Source of the DNA: Candidatus Zhuqueibacterota bacterium
GTDB lineage: Bacteria; Zhuqueibacterota; Zhuqueibacteria; Thermofontimicrobiales; Thiofontviventaceae
Assembly: GCA_016926625.1 (NCBI GenBank)
Contig: JAFGOE010000079.1
Coordinates: 1 to 60,207, forward strand
Reading direction: 5' to 3'
Length of the DNA stretch: 60,207 bases
Positions 35,772 to 44,388 of this stretch are shown piece by piece. The notes under the pieces are model-generated. The model worked only from the letters and a program-made list of their open reading frames with translations. It was not told the DNA's origin and did no database searches. Position 1 is the first letter of the stretch. Each line of letters opens with the position of its first letter. A program made the translations under genes and the position numbers.

Positions 35772-36500
35772 TTATTTCACTTTAACCAGGCTGAACGCGC
35801 TGACTTCTTTAGCGCCATACGATAACAGCTCTTTGGCACATGCATTGATCGTAGATCCAGTGGTGATTACATCATCGACGATCAAGATTTTCTTGTTAAA
35901 AATTGATTGCGCGCGACTGACTTTAAAAGCACCTGCGACATTTTCAATCCGCTGGTTGATATCTAACGTCGTTTGCGATGTCGTGTTTCTCGTTCGAAGC
36001 AGACAACTTTCACACAGTGGTATGAGTAGAATTTTCGAGAGGTGCGTACCGATCACAGCACTCTGATTATATCCGCGCGACTTGACCCGTTTCTTATGAA
36101 GTGGAACCGGGATGATTAGATCGAAACCAACAGACTGTAATATCGTTCGCAAAATAGTTGGCATATGACGTAAAACATGTACCGCGACAGTAGGTCGATG
36201 ATCATATTTCAATAGATGAATCATCGTTTGAACTGTTTCAGAGAATTCATAAATTGCAAATGCGTGAGCAAGGTATCGATTATGTTCTGATTTTTCTGCG
36301 ATTTCAGCCGTAATCGAATGATCTTGCGGGAACAAAGGCAGATTTTCCCAACATGGCGTACAAAGCAACGAATCTTTCCCGCTCAGCCGTTGCTTACATT
36401 CGATACAAAACTCAGGGAAAACAAAATCAACGAGTGCTTTACTAATATGGTGTATTTTTTCTTGTATATCGTAAAATATTGCATTGTAATGGCGGCGCAT
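35772..36500 (-). CDS. comF: ComF family phosphoribosyltransferase-like protein
   Basis: Cytoplasmic protein of 242 residues linked to DNA uptake and processing in competent bacteria, though widespread in non-competent ones. The N-terminus has a four-cysteine zinc finger (C-IE-C near 30 and C-TP-C near 45). The C-terminus has the PRTase loop KILIVDDVITTGSTINAC (about 210-227) and an earlier IIPVPLHKKRVKSRGYNQS segment typical of ComF/GntX. I start at the ATG at 36500; the in-frame extension to 36623 would be built from the two arms of a hairpin that follows the upstream gene, so it is unlikely to be translated. It is the third gene of a leftward series starting at 41437. Confidence 0.88.
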   Translation of the reverse strand: MRRHYNAIFYDIQEKIHHISKALVDFVFPEFCIECKQRLSGKDSLLCTPCWENLPLFPQDHSITAEIAEKSEHNRYLAHAFAIYEFSETVQTMIHLLKYDHRPTVAVHVLRHMPTILRTILQSVGFDLIIPVPLHKKRVKSRGYNQSAVIGTHLSKILLIPLCESCLLRTRNTTSQTTLDINQRIENVAGAFKVSRAQSIFNKKILIVDDVITTGSTINACAKELLSYGAKEVSAFSLVKVK

Positions 36501-36579
36501 CGAATTCACAATGAGAGGACTCCTTATCAGATCCAATGCAAATAAACGACAAATGAGTGTTTCGTGGGTTTCGAGATGT

Positions 36580-36621
36580 GAGGAGCAGCTTCCTGTCGTT
36601 AAGCGTTCGGGGCTGCTCCTC
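36580..36621 (-). other. Hairpin after the large GH13 gene
   Basis: GAGGAGCAGC (36580-36589) pairs with GCTGCTCCTC (36612-36621) around a 22-base loop, starting 7 bases past the stop codon of the GH13 gene. There is no T run, so it may be a weak terminator or an mRNA-processing/stabilising hairpin between the GH13 gene and comF. Confidence 0.5.
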
Positions 36622-36628
36622 ATCTGTT

Positions 36629-39600
36629 CTAGTTAAAATTCAACAATTTTTCTACGCGATATTCAGAGGCTTCTTTCTGTTTATCGAACAGTTGAATCGT
36701 TTTAAAGAGTTCCAGGATGTCGTTCACAACCTCAGAAACAGGACGATGGTTAATTGACATCGTTTTAATGACCGAGGTGATAAAGAGCCACCAGCATAGT
36801 TCTTCGAACGACTCCTTGTTGTACCAAAGAACATCCTTGTACCGATTAACTCTAAGAAATGCCTGAATTTCATCGTTCTTAAACAGGCGATTCAAAACCG
36901 TGAATAGTCGAATCTGGGGATCTTCTTCCGTGTTGATATACCACTCCTGATTCGACGTAAGTAATTTAATTAATTCAATGGTGTACCAGATATTTGAGTT
37001 GGCCATTCCCTGTTCCTGAAATGCACCTGATATGACCTTACCGAACAGCCATTCATCGATCCAACTACGGCTTTGCTGCTCATAATGTTCCTCTGTAGCC
37101 ACTTTCCCGAGCGAGTGAGTGATCCACCAGCCTATTAACACATTCCAGGTAAGACCGTCATCATTCAATCTGTTTTTAATATATTTTACGATCGGCTTAT
37201 ATTTACGCGATTGATCTAAGTTTAATTTATGGCCAATAATGGGGAGATGAAGTATGGCATCAAATTCATTCATGATGCTGGTCTTGAGGTCGTGTACATT
37301 GTCCCGACTATTCGTAAACTTTTGTATCTCTTGTAATAGATCGTCTATTTTCCTGTCGACCTCATCGTAGAGCTTAGCATCAATTTTATCGCCGGCTTTG
37401 AATAAGCGATTGCCCAGGATGTAATCCAACATGCCCGCATTGATGATCTCTTTTAAGGGAAGATGAATCGGCTGCAGGAAGGTTTCTTTCAACGCCTCCT
37501 CAATATTGGGCACACCTCTTCCGTTCAAGAATGAGGCTAGATTCCCGTAGTGATGCCACACATTATCCTCGACCTCGCGAAAATTGAGAAAAACATGGTA
37601 GGAGTAACCATCTAATTCAACGTAAAGTCCTTTATCATGCATTTCCCTGGAGCTGCGAATGAACTCCATTCCGCTGAGTTGATCTTTGAAAATACAATAA
37701 AAGTTATGATCATTACGTAATAGAAGTCCCTCACCCAGATTTTTTTGAGATAAATAACGTCCTTCATCGCTGTTCTCTTTCATGGTGAAGGCGGCTGAAC
37801 GATGTACCCAACCTTTGGCACGGTCATATTTGTTATTATAGACGACCAGAGCGCTGTCATTTCCGGCACGGTTCGAGTACGCAAATACGTTCTCATTGAC
37901 ATATCCTTCGGGATTATAGAAGTCATAAAGTAGGAAATTCTTGACATCCGAGAAGAGATGGCGGCGTTTCATCAGCGGAAAGATCTCTCTTTCATGGCGC
38001 TGGATAAGATGCAGATCTGGAATCTCGTCCCAGTAAGCTTTACGGTATTCCATGCCATATTTTTCAGTAAATCCCTCGATCTGACCGTGACCGAACATGG
38101 GTAAACCCGGCATGGTGACCATCATCATACAGACACCAAAATATTTATCTTCTTTACCAAATTGAGCCACGGCCGTCTCTTCATCAGGATTATTCATGAA
38201 GTTAACGAAGCGTTTCAGGATCTCAGGATCAAATTCAAGCACATTTTTAATCGAAGTCCGATATTTCGCATTATCTTCATTTTTCAGCATATTCATGAAT
38301 GCGCTGTTATACACGCGATGCATGCCCAGGGTTCGAGTAAAATACCCCTCCATAAGCCAAAACGCCTCTGCTAATAACAGGGTATCCGGCATCTTCTCGG
38401 CGACTCTGTCGACGACTTCCCGCCAAAATTCTTTGGGCATCGCCTGATCAAATTGATCCCGAGTCATACCATATTCGGCCCGGGTGGGGATATCGCCCCC
38501 AGTACCCGGCTGTGGAAACCAGAGACGTTGAAAATGTCGTTTCGTCAGGGTCATTGCTGCATCGAAGCGTATGATGGGAAATTTTTGGGCGACATGAAGG
38601 ATCGTATTGATCACGGCTTCTCGCAGATCAGGATTTAAGTAGTTCAACTGCGCTGTATCGTTCCATGGCATACTGGTCCCATCGTTACCGTGATAAATGT
38701 ATTTAACTGAGTTGGTCCATTTATCCACTCGCTTAAAGACCACGGCAGCATCGGTTCGTGAAAAATAATGATCTTCAAGGTAAATACCGACTCGTCCGTC
38801 CCAGGAGAAATCCGGACTATTGAATGAATACGAAGGAAACGGGCTGTAATCCAGCGCTATGAACCAATCCGGATGTTCGATCACCCATTTACCGTCTATA
38901 CCGACGTGGTTCGGTACCATATCGCCAGCCATTCGAATGCCTCTTTGCCAGGCCCGGTCTTTTAAATTCTGGAACGCAGGTTCTCCGCCGAGCGCTTCGG
39001 CTATTTGATAGTCGAACAACGAATACGCCGAAGCCTCTGCTTCCGGATTGCCGCACATTCGTTTTATATTTTTTGAAGCCTCACTTCGTTGCCATAATCC
39101 AATGAGCCAGAGACCGGAAAAGCCCCACCGGGCGAGGGTATCTAGTTCCTCGTCAGGAATCTGATCCAGGCGCTGAATCGATCGACCATATTTCTTCGAT
39201 AACTGATCCAGCCAGACATAGGTACTCTTGGCAATGATGACTATCTTCGGCATCCAATCCCGATCATGGGAATAATTTTCCTGCTCGAACTCGACACCGG
39301 TAAATTCATAGGATTGCATGGGACCAGGACCGATGAAGTGCATCTTCTCCTCTTCCCGTATGAGATCGAGGCTCCCGAGAAGACGATAGAGGAACTTCCC
39401 GAGCAATTTACCCCATTTTTCACGTATATATTCCAGCTGCCCTGGCAGCGAATGAGGCACAACCAGGGCAGGGGTTCTTAGCATTTCTACCAGATTTTGA
39501 TTATCGGGTCCGAAACCAGGTTGTTCTTCGAAGAATTCTCTCATCAGGGAAATCATCTGATGATAGGATGTCGTTTTCTCCAGGGTTTCGTCATCGAACA

Positions 39601-40114
39601 GTTCGAGATATGGAGAAAAAGCGGGATTTACATTCGCCAGCCAGAGCAATAGCATCTCTTCCATCGCGATATTCCGATTTGCGATACCGTCAGTCTCGCC
39701 TTTTAAATAGTCAACCGCAGACAACGATCGTAGGTACACCTGGATTGTGGGAAACTCTTCTGCAAATTGCCGGAGAGTTGATTGTACTTGATCTTCGCCT
39801 AATCGATGAACCATATACTCGAAAGCTTCAGTCATCACATTCGGCTTGATCTGTTCCTGATAAAGCTTTACCACGTAATGTAAAATTTCATCGATCAAGC
39901 CCATCGCGTTGATCTGCCCGGCTTTAACAGCCTGCTCGGGGAATCGAATCAGATCTCGCTTATCATTTATCTTCTGAGCGAAAAGGCGGGTTGCATAGAA
40001 ATTAGCGAGTATCACATTCCCGCTTGAAGTAAACAAAGATTCATCAAATCCGTACTTGTCCCTCGTTTTTCGAGAAATATGAAATTCAACCTGTTTTCTG
40101 GTGGATTGATTCAA
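36629..40114 (-). CDS. Very large GH13 (alpha-amylase family) protein
   Basis: Predicted cytoplasmic alpha-glucan-active enzyme of 1161 residues with no signal peptide. The central TIM barrel (about 300-760) shows the four conserved GH13 regions: DMVPNHVG near 394, IIRFDAAMTL with the nucleophile Asp near 517, LLLAEAFW with the acid/base Glu near 581, and NNPDEETA near 641 holding the third Asp. About 290 residues before it and 400 after it match nothing I recognise and are mostly helical. Classical amylases are 450-650 residues, so this is an unusual architecture; hydrolase, transferase or phosphorylase-like activity cannot be separated by eye. It follows an outer-membrane barrel gene by 33 bases. 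Confidence 0.85.
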   Translation of the reverse strand: MNQSTRKQVEFHISRKTRDKYGFDESLFTSSGNVILANFYATRLFAQKINDKRDLIRFPEQAVKAGQINAMGLIDEILHYVVKLYQEQIKPNVMTEAFEYMVHRLGEDQVQSTLRQFAEEFPTIQVYLRSLSAVDYLKGETDGIANRNIAMEEMLLLWLANVNPAFSPYLELFDDETLEKTTSYHQMISLMREFFEEQPGFGPDNQNLVEMLRTPALVVPHSLPGQLEYIREKWGKLLGKFLYRLLGSLDLIREEEKMHFIGPGPMQSYEFTGVEFEQENYSHDRDWMPKIVIIAKSTYVWLDQLSKKYGRSIQRLDQIPDEELDTLARWGFSGLWLIGLWQRSEASKNIKRMCGNPEAEASAYSLFDYQIAEALGGEPAFQNLKDRAWQRGIRMAGDMVPNHVGIDGKWVIEHPDWFIALDYSPFPSYSFNSPDFSWDGRVGIYLEDHYFSRTDAAVVFKRVDKWTNSVKYIYHGNDGTSMPWNDTAQLNYLNPDLREAVINTILHVAQKFPIIRFDAAMTLTKRHFQRLWFPQPGTGGDIPTRAEYGMTRDQFDQAMPKEFWREVVDRVAEKMPDTLLLAEAFWLMEGYFTRTLGMHRVYNSAFMNMLKNEDNAKYRTSIKNVLEFDPEILKRFVNFMNNPDEETAVAQFGKEDKYFGVCMMMVTMPGLPMFGHGQIEGFTEKYGMEYRKAYWDEIPDLHLIQRHEREIFPLMKRRHLFSDVKNFLLYDFYNPEGYVNENVFAYSNRAGNDSALVVYNNKYDRAKGWVHRSAAFTMKENSDEGRYLSQKNLGEGLLLRNDHNFYCIFKDQLSGMEFIRSSREMHDKGLYVELDGYSYHVFLNFREVEDNVWHHYGNLASFLNGRGVPNIEEALKETFLQPIHLPLKEIINAGMLDYILGNRLFKAGDKIDAKLYDEVDRKIDDLLQEIQKFTNSRDNVHDLKTSIMNEFDAILHLPIIGHKLNLDQSRKYKPIVKYIKNRLNDDGLTWNVLIGWWITHSLGKVATEEHYEQQSRSWIDEWLFGKVISGAFQEQGMANSNIWYTIELIKLLTSNQEWYINTEEDPQIRLFTVLNRLFKNDEIQAFLRVNRYKDVLWYNKESFEELCWWLFITSVIKTMSINHRPVSEVVNDILELFKTIQLFDKQKEASEYRVEKLLNFN

Positions 40115-40147
40115 AGCGCTATCCCTTCTTTGATATCATATTTACGG

Positions 40148-41437
40148 TTACATTCCGAAATTATAGACAAACGATACTTTGGGTTCGAATCGTTCCTGTG
40201 CTTTATACTTATTGGCTTCTTCGTCGAATTGGAACGTGTAGATGTAATCCATGAACAGAAGCAGATAGGGTTTAATCTTATATCCAATACCAACTCGAGC
40301 TACGGAATCATCATCGAGCTTAAAGAGATCTTTGCCAGTCTCGATACTGCGTCTGTCATAGGTTGCATGAGCCGCAATTTTGGGTACGGCATCGGGGATC
40401 TCAGCTGCCAGATGAAGGATACCGCTATTTTTTATATCGTCTAATCTCTGAAAATTGCCTACGAGGTGAAGCGTATTGAACACGTGACCAACTAATTCAC
40501 CAAAGACACCTTGCACGTCATCGGTGATCAGCGCCAGTGATTCATCCTTGCGGAATATGGATTCATCTTCCTGGGGACTGAAGCGTTCGATTTCGTAGAA
40601 TGCATTAAAATAGGATGGTAAAAATTTATCTCCAAGCCATCGCCGTTCCAACCGCGCCGTCGCTTCAGCGATACCCGCGATTACCGTGAGGTTTGCCTGG
40701 GCACCCACGGCACTTCCTGAACCGTAATCATTGATTTTTGCGTAATCATAGTATGCATACGAATCGAACATCGGCATTTTCAGCAATGGGACTTCCACGT
40801 CGAAACCGTATTCTGTCACTTCGTCTCCTGTATCTCGCTTTTTGTCCGGATCGACATCGCTGACGAGCGTCGCACCGAACGCGATGTCTTTGAGTATCGG
40901 AATCGGCAGAACTGACCTTAGCGGTCTGACAAACACGCGACCTCCGAATATTTCAGACCGGCCCAAATTGCTGGTGACTGTCTCGAAGCCACCGAACCCA
41001 AAATCGTAATCCAGAGCAAGACCAAGCTTGCGTTGATCATAACTGGCTTGATTTGTATAATAGTTCATTATAAAACCATGTCCGAGTCGCGCGGCATCCA
41101 AAGCGCCAACACGAGTATAAAAATTATCCCGTTTGTGTCCGTACCGTACATAACGTATTAAACGTGCCCAATCATAACCTTCGTCCCAATCGACTGATCG
41201 TATTGCACCGTTATCCGTGTTATAGAGTAGATTAATGCTCAAACCTGCTCCGAATTTACCCAGTGATAACTCCGGACTTAAATTGATAGCTAAAAACGAC
41301 TCATCATCAATTGTAGCCATGCCCAATCCACCATAAAACATCCCCTGATCGCCTTCTAACGCTGGAAATTGTGAATACAGATTAGTGAAACTGAGGCATA
41401 ACAGCATCACTACCAAGGTCATCAGTCGCTTTTTCAT
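40148..41437 (-). CDS. Outer-membrane beta-barrel protein of unknown function
   Basis: Predicted outer-membrane protein of 429 residues. The signal peptide (MKKRLMTLVVMLLCLSFTNLYSQ) is followed by alternating amphipathic strands with many Tyr/Phe/Gly (GMFYGGLGMATIDDESFLAINLSPEL, LGLALDYDFGFGGFETV, VARVGIGYKIKPYLLLFMDYIYTFQF) ending VSFVYNFGM. I do not recognise the family. AAGGA precedes the ATG at 41437. It is followed after 33 bases by the large GH13 gene, so the two may serve the same glucan pathway, for instance uptake of maltodextrins followed by intracellular processing; this is inference only. The promoter is at 41479-41507. Confidence 0.75.
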   Translation of the reverse strand: MKKRLMTLVVMLLCLSFTNLYSQFPALEGDQGMFYGGLGMATIDDESFLAINLSPELSLGKFGAGLSINLLYNTDNGAIRSVDWDEGYDWARLIRYVRYGHKRDNFYTRVGALDAARLGHGFIMNYYTNQASYDQRKLGLALDYDFGFGGFETVTSNLGRSEIFGGRVFVRPLRSVLPIPILKDIAFGATLVSDVDPDKKRDTGDEVTEYGFDVEVPLLKMPMFDSYAYYDYAKINDYGSGSAVGAQANLTVIAGIAEATARLERRWLGDKFLPSYFNAFYEIERFSPQEDESIFRKDESLALITDDVQGVFGELVGHVFNTLHLVGNFQRLDDIKNSGILHLAAEIPDAVPKIAAHATYDRRSIETGKDLFKLDDDSVARVGIGYKIKPYLLLFMDYIYTFQFDEEANKYKAQERFEPKVSFVYNFGM

Positions 41438-41478
41438 ATGGAATCCTTTCAATTTGTGATAGATGGTTTAACAACATG

Positions 41479-41507
41479 AAAATATACATTATTTAACTAA
41501 AAGTCAA
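41479..41507 (-). promoter_or_regulatory. Predicted promoter of the barrel/GH13 genes
   Basis: On the minus strand TTGACT (41502-41507), a 17-base spacer and TATTTT (41479-41484), about 42 bases before the ATG at 41437. It has the same -10 form as the promoter at 13669. Confidence 0.45.
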
Positions 41508-41518
41508 TATTTATTTAG

Positions 41519-41532
41519 ACGACGCGCGTCGT
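41519..41532. promoter_or_regulatory. Perfect 14-bp palindrome in a divergent promoter region
   Basis: ACGACGCGCGTCGT is a perfect palindrome in an otherwise AT-rich stretch, just upstream of the barrel promoter and about 72 bases before the M23 peptidase gene. It is an operator candidate for a dimeric regulator. Confidence 0.35.
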
Positions 41533-41603
41533 TCAATAGTAAAACAGATGGGTTGACACAAATTACTTGTAATTTTTTGTTTTTTTTTGTATTTTTCGAA
41601 ATC

Positions 41604-42923
41604 ATGAAGGAAAAAACAAAGATAATGATCCGTGTCCTTGTAATAATTGCCACAGCTATCCTGTTCAGCTGCGAGCCGGTCGATGAATCACAATATAGAG
41701 CGCAATCAGTTGAACTGTTCCACAAAGATATCGCCAATACGTTCAAGTATTACGGTCGGATTAAACGCGGAGACACGATCGAATCGATCTTGCGGCAACA
41801 CGATATCGATAATCCGACGCGACATGAGATCATTACTCAATTAAAGAAGGTGTACGACGTTCGCTATCTGAAACCGAACGAAACATATACAATCGAGATC
41901 GATAGTGTCGACCACTTCGTTTCGTTCGTTTATCAGCCTGATGTTGAACATGAATACATTGTGGCAAGGAATGATAGCGGAGTCTTGTACGCTTCAAGCC
42001 AGACGATCGATTTGGAATGCAGCATAGAGAGCATCAAAGGGACAATTCAAACGAATCTTTACGATGCGATTCTGGCAAAAAAGGAAACCCCTGAACTATT
42101 GATCGCCTTTAGTGATATATTTCAATGGGATATCGATTTTTTTGTCGATCCGCGAGTGGGTGATGAATTTAAGATCATCGTCGAGAAATATTACAATGGG
42201 TCGCCTGATTTTTTTGCTCCGAAATCGACTTCCAAATTTGTTAAATATGGCAAAATTCTCGCTGCGAGCTATCGACTTCAGGGTAAGGAATTGACGGCGA
42301 TATACTTTCATAACAGCCCCAGGTCGCCAGGTTATTATACTCCTACAGGCGAATCTTTTCAAAAGACTTTTCTAAAATCACCATTAAACTATCGCAGGAT
42401 CAGCTCACATTTTTCAAAAGCCAGGAAACATCCTATTTTAAAAATCGTGCGACCACATTATGGTATTGATTTCGCGGCGCCGCAGGGAACACCTGTCTCC
42501 TCTGCTGCCGATGGCGTTATCATTAAGAAAGCATATGAAAAAGGGATTGGGAATTACATAAAAATCCAGCATAATAATCCACGTTTTGTTACTCTTTACG
42601 GTCACCTCAGCCGTTTTGCCAGAGGAATGGCAGTAGGAGTCCGGGTGAAGCAAAAGCAGGTGATCGGTTACGTCGGTAAAACAGGTCTGGCGACTGGTCC
42701 CCACCTGCACTATACATTTTACGACAACGGTAAACCGATCGATCCGTTGAAAATTAAAAACACCTCGGGTGATCCGATACTCCCAGTAAACAGAGAAGAA
42801 TTTCAACGCGTAAGCGCTTCGATGATGGACTTTTTACAGGCGTTGGACTATCAGGATCTGCCCGTCGTCCTTATCCCCTCTCACAGAATTTATTTCAATG
42901 ATAATTCCGCCATTAAGCCTTAG
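41604..42923 (+). CDS. M23 family metallopeptidase lipoprotein
   Basis: Predicted cell-wall peptidase of 439 residues, lipid-anchored (MIRVLVIIATAILFSC lipobox). An N-terminal region of about 60 residues looks like an OapA/LysM-type domain (YGRIKRGDTIESILRQHDI). The lysostaphin-type zinc peptidase domain covers about 280-385 with HYGIDFAAP (His and Asp ligands near 284 and 288), YGHLS and GPHLHYTFY (His near 366 and 368), so the active site is complete. Such enzymes cut peptide cross-links of peptidoglycan during growth or division. The start could be 41604 or the ATG at 41625; AAGGA between them would favour the second at a long spacing. Divergent from the barrel gene. Confidence 0.88.
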   Translation: MKEKTKIMIRVLVIIATAILFSCEPVDESQYRAQSVELFHKDIANTFKYYGRIKRGDTIESILRQHDIDNPTRHEIITQLKKVYDVRYLKPNETYTIEIDSVDHFVSFVYQPDVEHEYIVARNDSGVLYASSQTIDLECSIESIKGTIQTNLYDAILAKKETPELLIAFSDIFQWDIDFFVDPRVGDEFKIIVEKYYNGSPDFFAPKSTSKFVKYGKILAASYRLQGKELTAIYFHNSPRSPGYYTPTGESFQKTFLKSPLNYRRISSHFSKARKHPILKIVRPHYGIDFAAPQGTPVSSAADGVIIKKAYEKGIGNYIKIQHNNPRFVTLYGHLSRFARGMAVGVRVKQKQVIGYVGKTGLATGPHLHYTFYDNGKPIDPLKIKNTSGDPILPVNREEFQRVSASMMDFLQALDYQDLPVVLIPSHRIYFNDNSAIKP

Positions 42924-42989
42924 CATATATCCTTGTTGCGATTTGACATGATAACACGTTATCATCACAAGAGTCAGACCAGGTCAAGG

Positions 42990-43982
42990 TCAAGTGATAT
43001 TGACCCATCCTTTCTCTTCACTACTCTTGAAAATAGCGTCGATCGTCTTCATATTGTTGATCGCATCGTCAAGTGTAAACGGTAGCGGTTTATTCTCGAG
43101 TATGGAGATAGAAAACAGATCGCCCTGTCGAGTATATTGATTCGCTGGCATGATTTCAACCATTGATCTGCTTTTCTCATTCGTGATCGAAATCTTAGCA
43201 GGTAACTCGGCATTGGGTGTAAAAGGATCTTTCACATCGATACGTCCGTGAGTGCCGTAAATATGCACACCTTGAGCGTTGACCATCTGGGTGCCGCAGG
43301 TGAATAACGCCGTTTCATCTCCAAAATCCAGCATCGCATTGGTTAAACGATCTACGCCGTACTTGGGGTCTCTGTCGATTTTGCCAAACACGCGTACGGG
43401 TTCATTATTAAGCAAATAACGCGATTGCGAAATACAGTAACAGCCGATGTCCAGCAAGCCGCCGCCCCCGTACTCTGGCACATTGCGGATGTTCAGCTCA
43501 TCCGTATTGCAATAGGAGAAGATCGAATGAATTGCTGTAATCCCGCCGATCGTATTTTTTGCTATCATATCCTTCACATAGTCCCACTGAGGATGAAATC
43601 GATACATAAACGCTTCCATCACCCTTAGATGAGGATATTTCTGTGATACACTTAACAATTTCAGAGCATCCTGAACGTTCACGGCGATCGGTTTCTCGCA
43701 GAGAACGTGTTTACCAGCTTCCAGCGCCTTGATCGAATACGGCACATGCAGATGATTGGGCAGCGGATTATAGATTGCGTCGATCTCCGGATCCGCGAGC
43801 AGTTCATCATACGATCCGTACGATTTGGGAATGTTGAGCATGGTTCCTAGCTGCTTTGCTCTATCGAAATCTCTTGATGCGATGGCGACAATGTCGCAGT
43901 AGCTACTCTTTTGCATCGCCGGGATCACAGCCTTAATCCCTATCCTGGCCGTGCTGATGATGCCCCATTTAATTTTTAGCAT
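42990..43982 (-). CDS. Gfo/Idh/MocA family oxidoreductase
   Basis: Predicted NAD(P)-dependent dehydrogenase of 330 residues acting on a sugar, sugar acid or diol. The N-terminal Rossmann fold begins WGIISTARIG and contains IASRD and the hallmark GKHVLCEKPIA (about 90-100). The substrate domain has GGGLLDIGCYCISQSRYLL, in which Asp is kept and the Tyr replaces the usual His, as in dihydrodiol-dehydrogenase-like members. AAAGGA lies before the ATG. It is a single gene convergent with the M23 peptidase; a short 7-bp hairpin (42948-42965) lies between the two stops. The substrate is not evident from neighbours. Confidence 0.9.
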   Translation of the reverse strand: MLKIKWGIISTARIGIKAVIPAMQKSSYCDIVAIASRDFDRAKQLGTMLNIPKSYGSYDELLADPEIDAIYNPLPNHLHVPYSIKALEAGKHVLCEKPIAVNVQDALKLLSVSQKYPHLRVMEAFMYRFHPQWDYVKDMIAKNTIGGITAIHSIFSYCNTDELNIRNVPEYGGGGLLDIGCYCISQSRYLLNNEPVRVFGKIDRDPKYGVDRLTNAMLDFGDETALFTCGTQMVNAQGVHIYGTHGRIDVKDPFTPNAELPAKISITNEKSRSMVEIMPANQYTRQGDLFSISILENKPLPFTLDDAINNMKTIDAIFKSSEEKGWVNIT

Positions 43983-44388
43983 ATAAAATCCTTTCCGAAT
44001 GCATTGGTTCAGTTGAAGCCGTTTCCTATAGGTAGGACAATGTATTCCATAATATAAATAGGATTTATTTAAAAAGAAAGTATTAACTTACTCGTTAAAT
44101 GTAAAATAAATTTAATTAATTTTCTGCGAAATCATCATATTGTATGTAATAATATACAGATCATATTGGTTTTGGGGGGATTATAGTTATACTTATTCTT
44201 TCGAAACGTCATCAAATCCTCAGTTCCTCAATTTATTACGATTACGCACTCTCCCCATACGGGCTTTTTAAAATCATCCATATTATTTCCAGGGGGATTC
44301 AATGTCAACAAACCGCAGTCCTACCAAATTAATTATTTTATTTCAGCGATACATAAACGCTTAATCAATCATTAAAAAGGAGTCAAAC
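43983..44388. other. AT-rich region between Gfo/Idh/MocA and the beta-helix gene
   Basis: About 400 bases with strong AT bias, no gene or RNA that I can support and no member of the repeat families seen elsewhere. It contains GAAAGTATT (44076-44084), a word also found upstream of the genes at 6719 and 13766. Confidence 0.35.

Noticed and set aside
36501..36623. N-terminal extension of ComF
   Set aside because: The extra 41 codons are made of the two arms and loop of a hairpin and precede the conserved zinc finger without similarity to ComF.
42948..42965. Palindrome ATGATAACACGTTATCAT as a terminator
   Set aside because: Only a 7-bp AT-rich stem without a T run; it may be an incidental hairpin between convergent genes.
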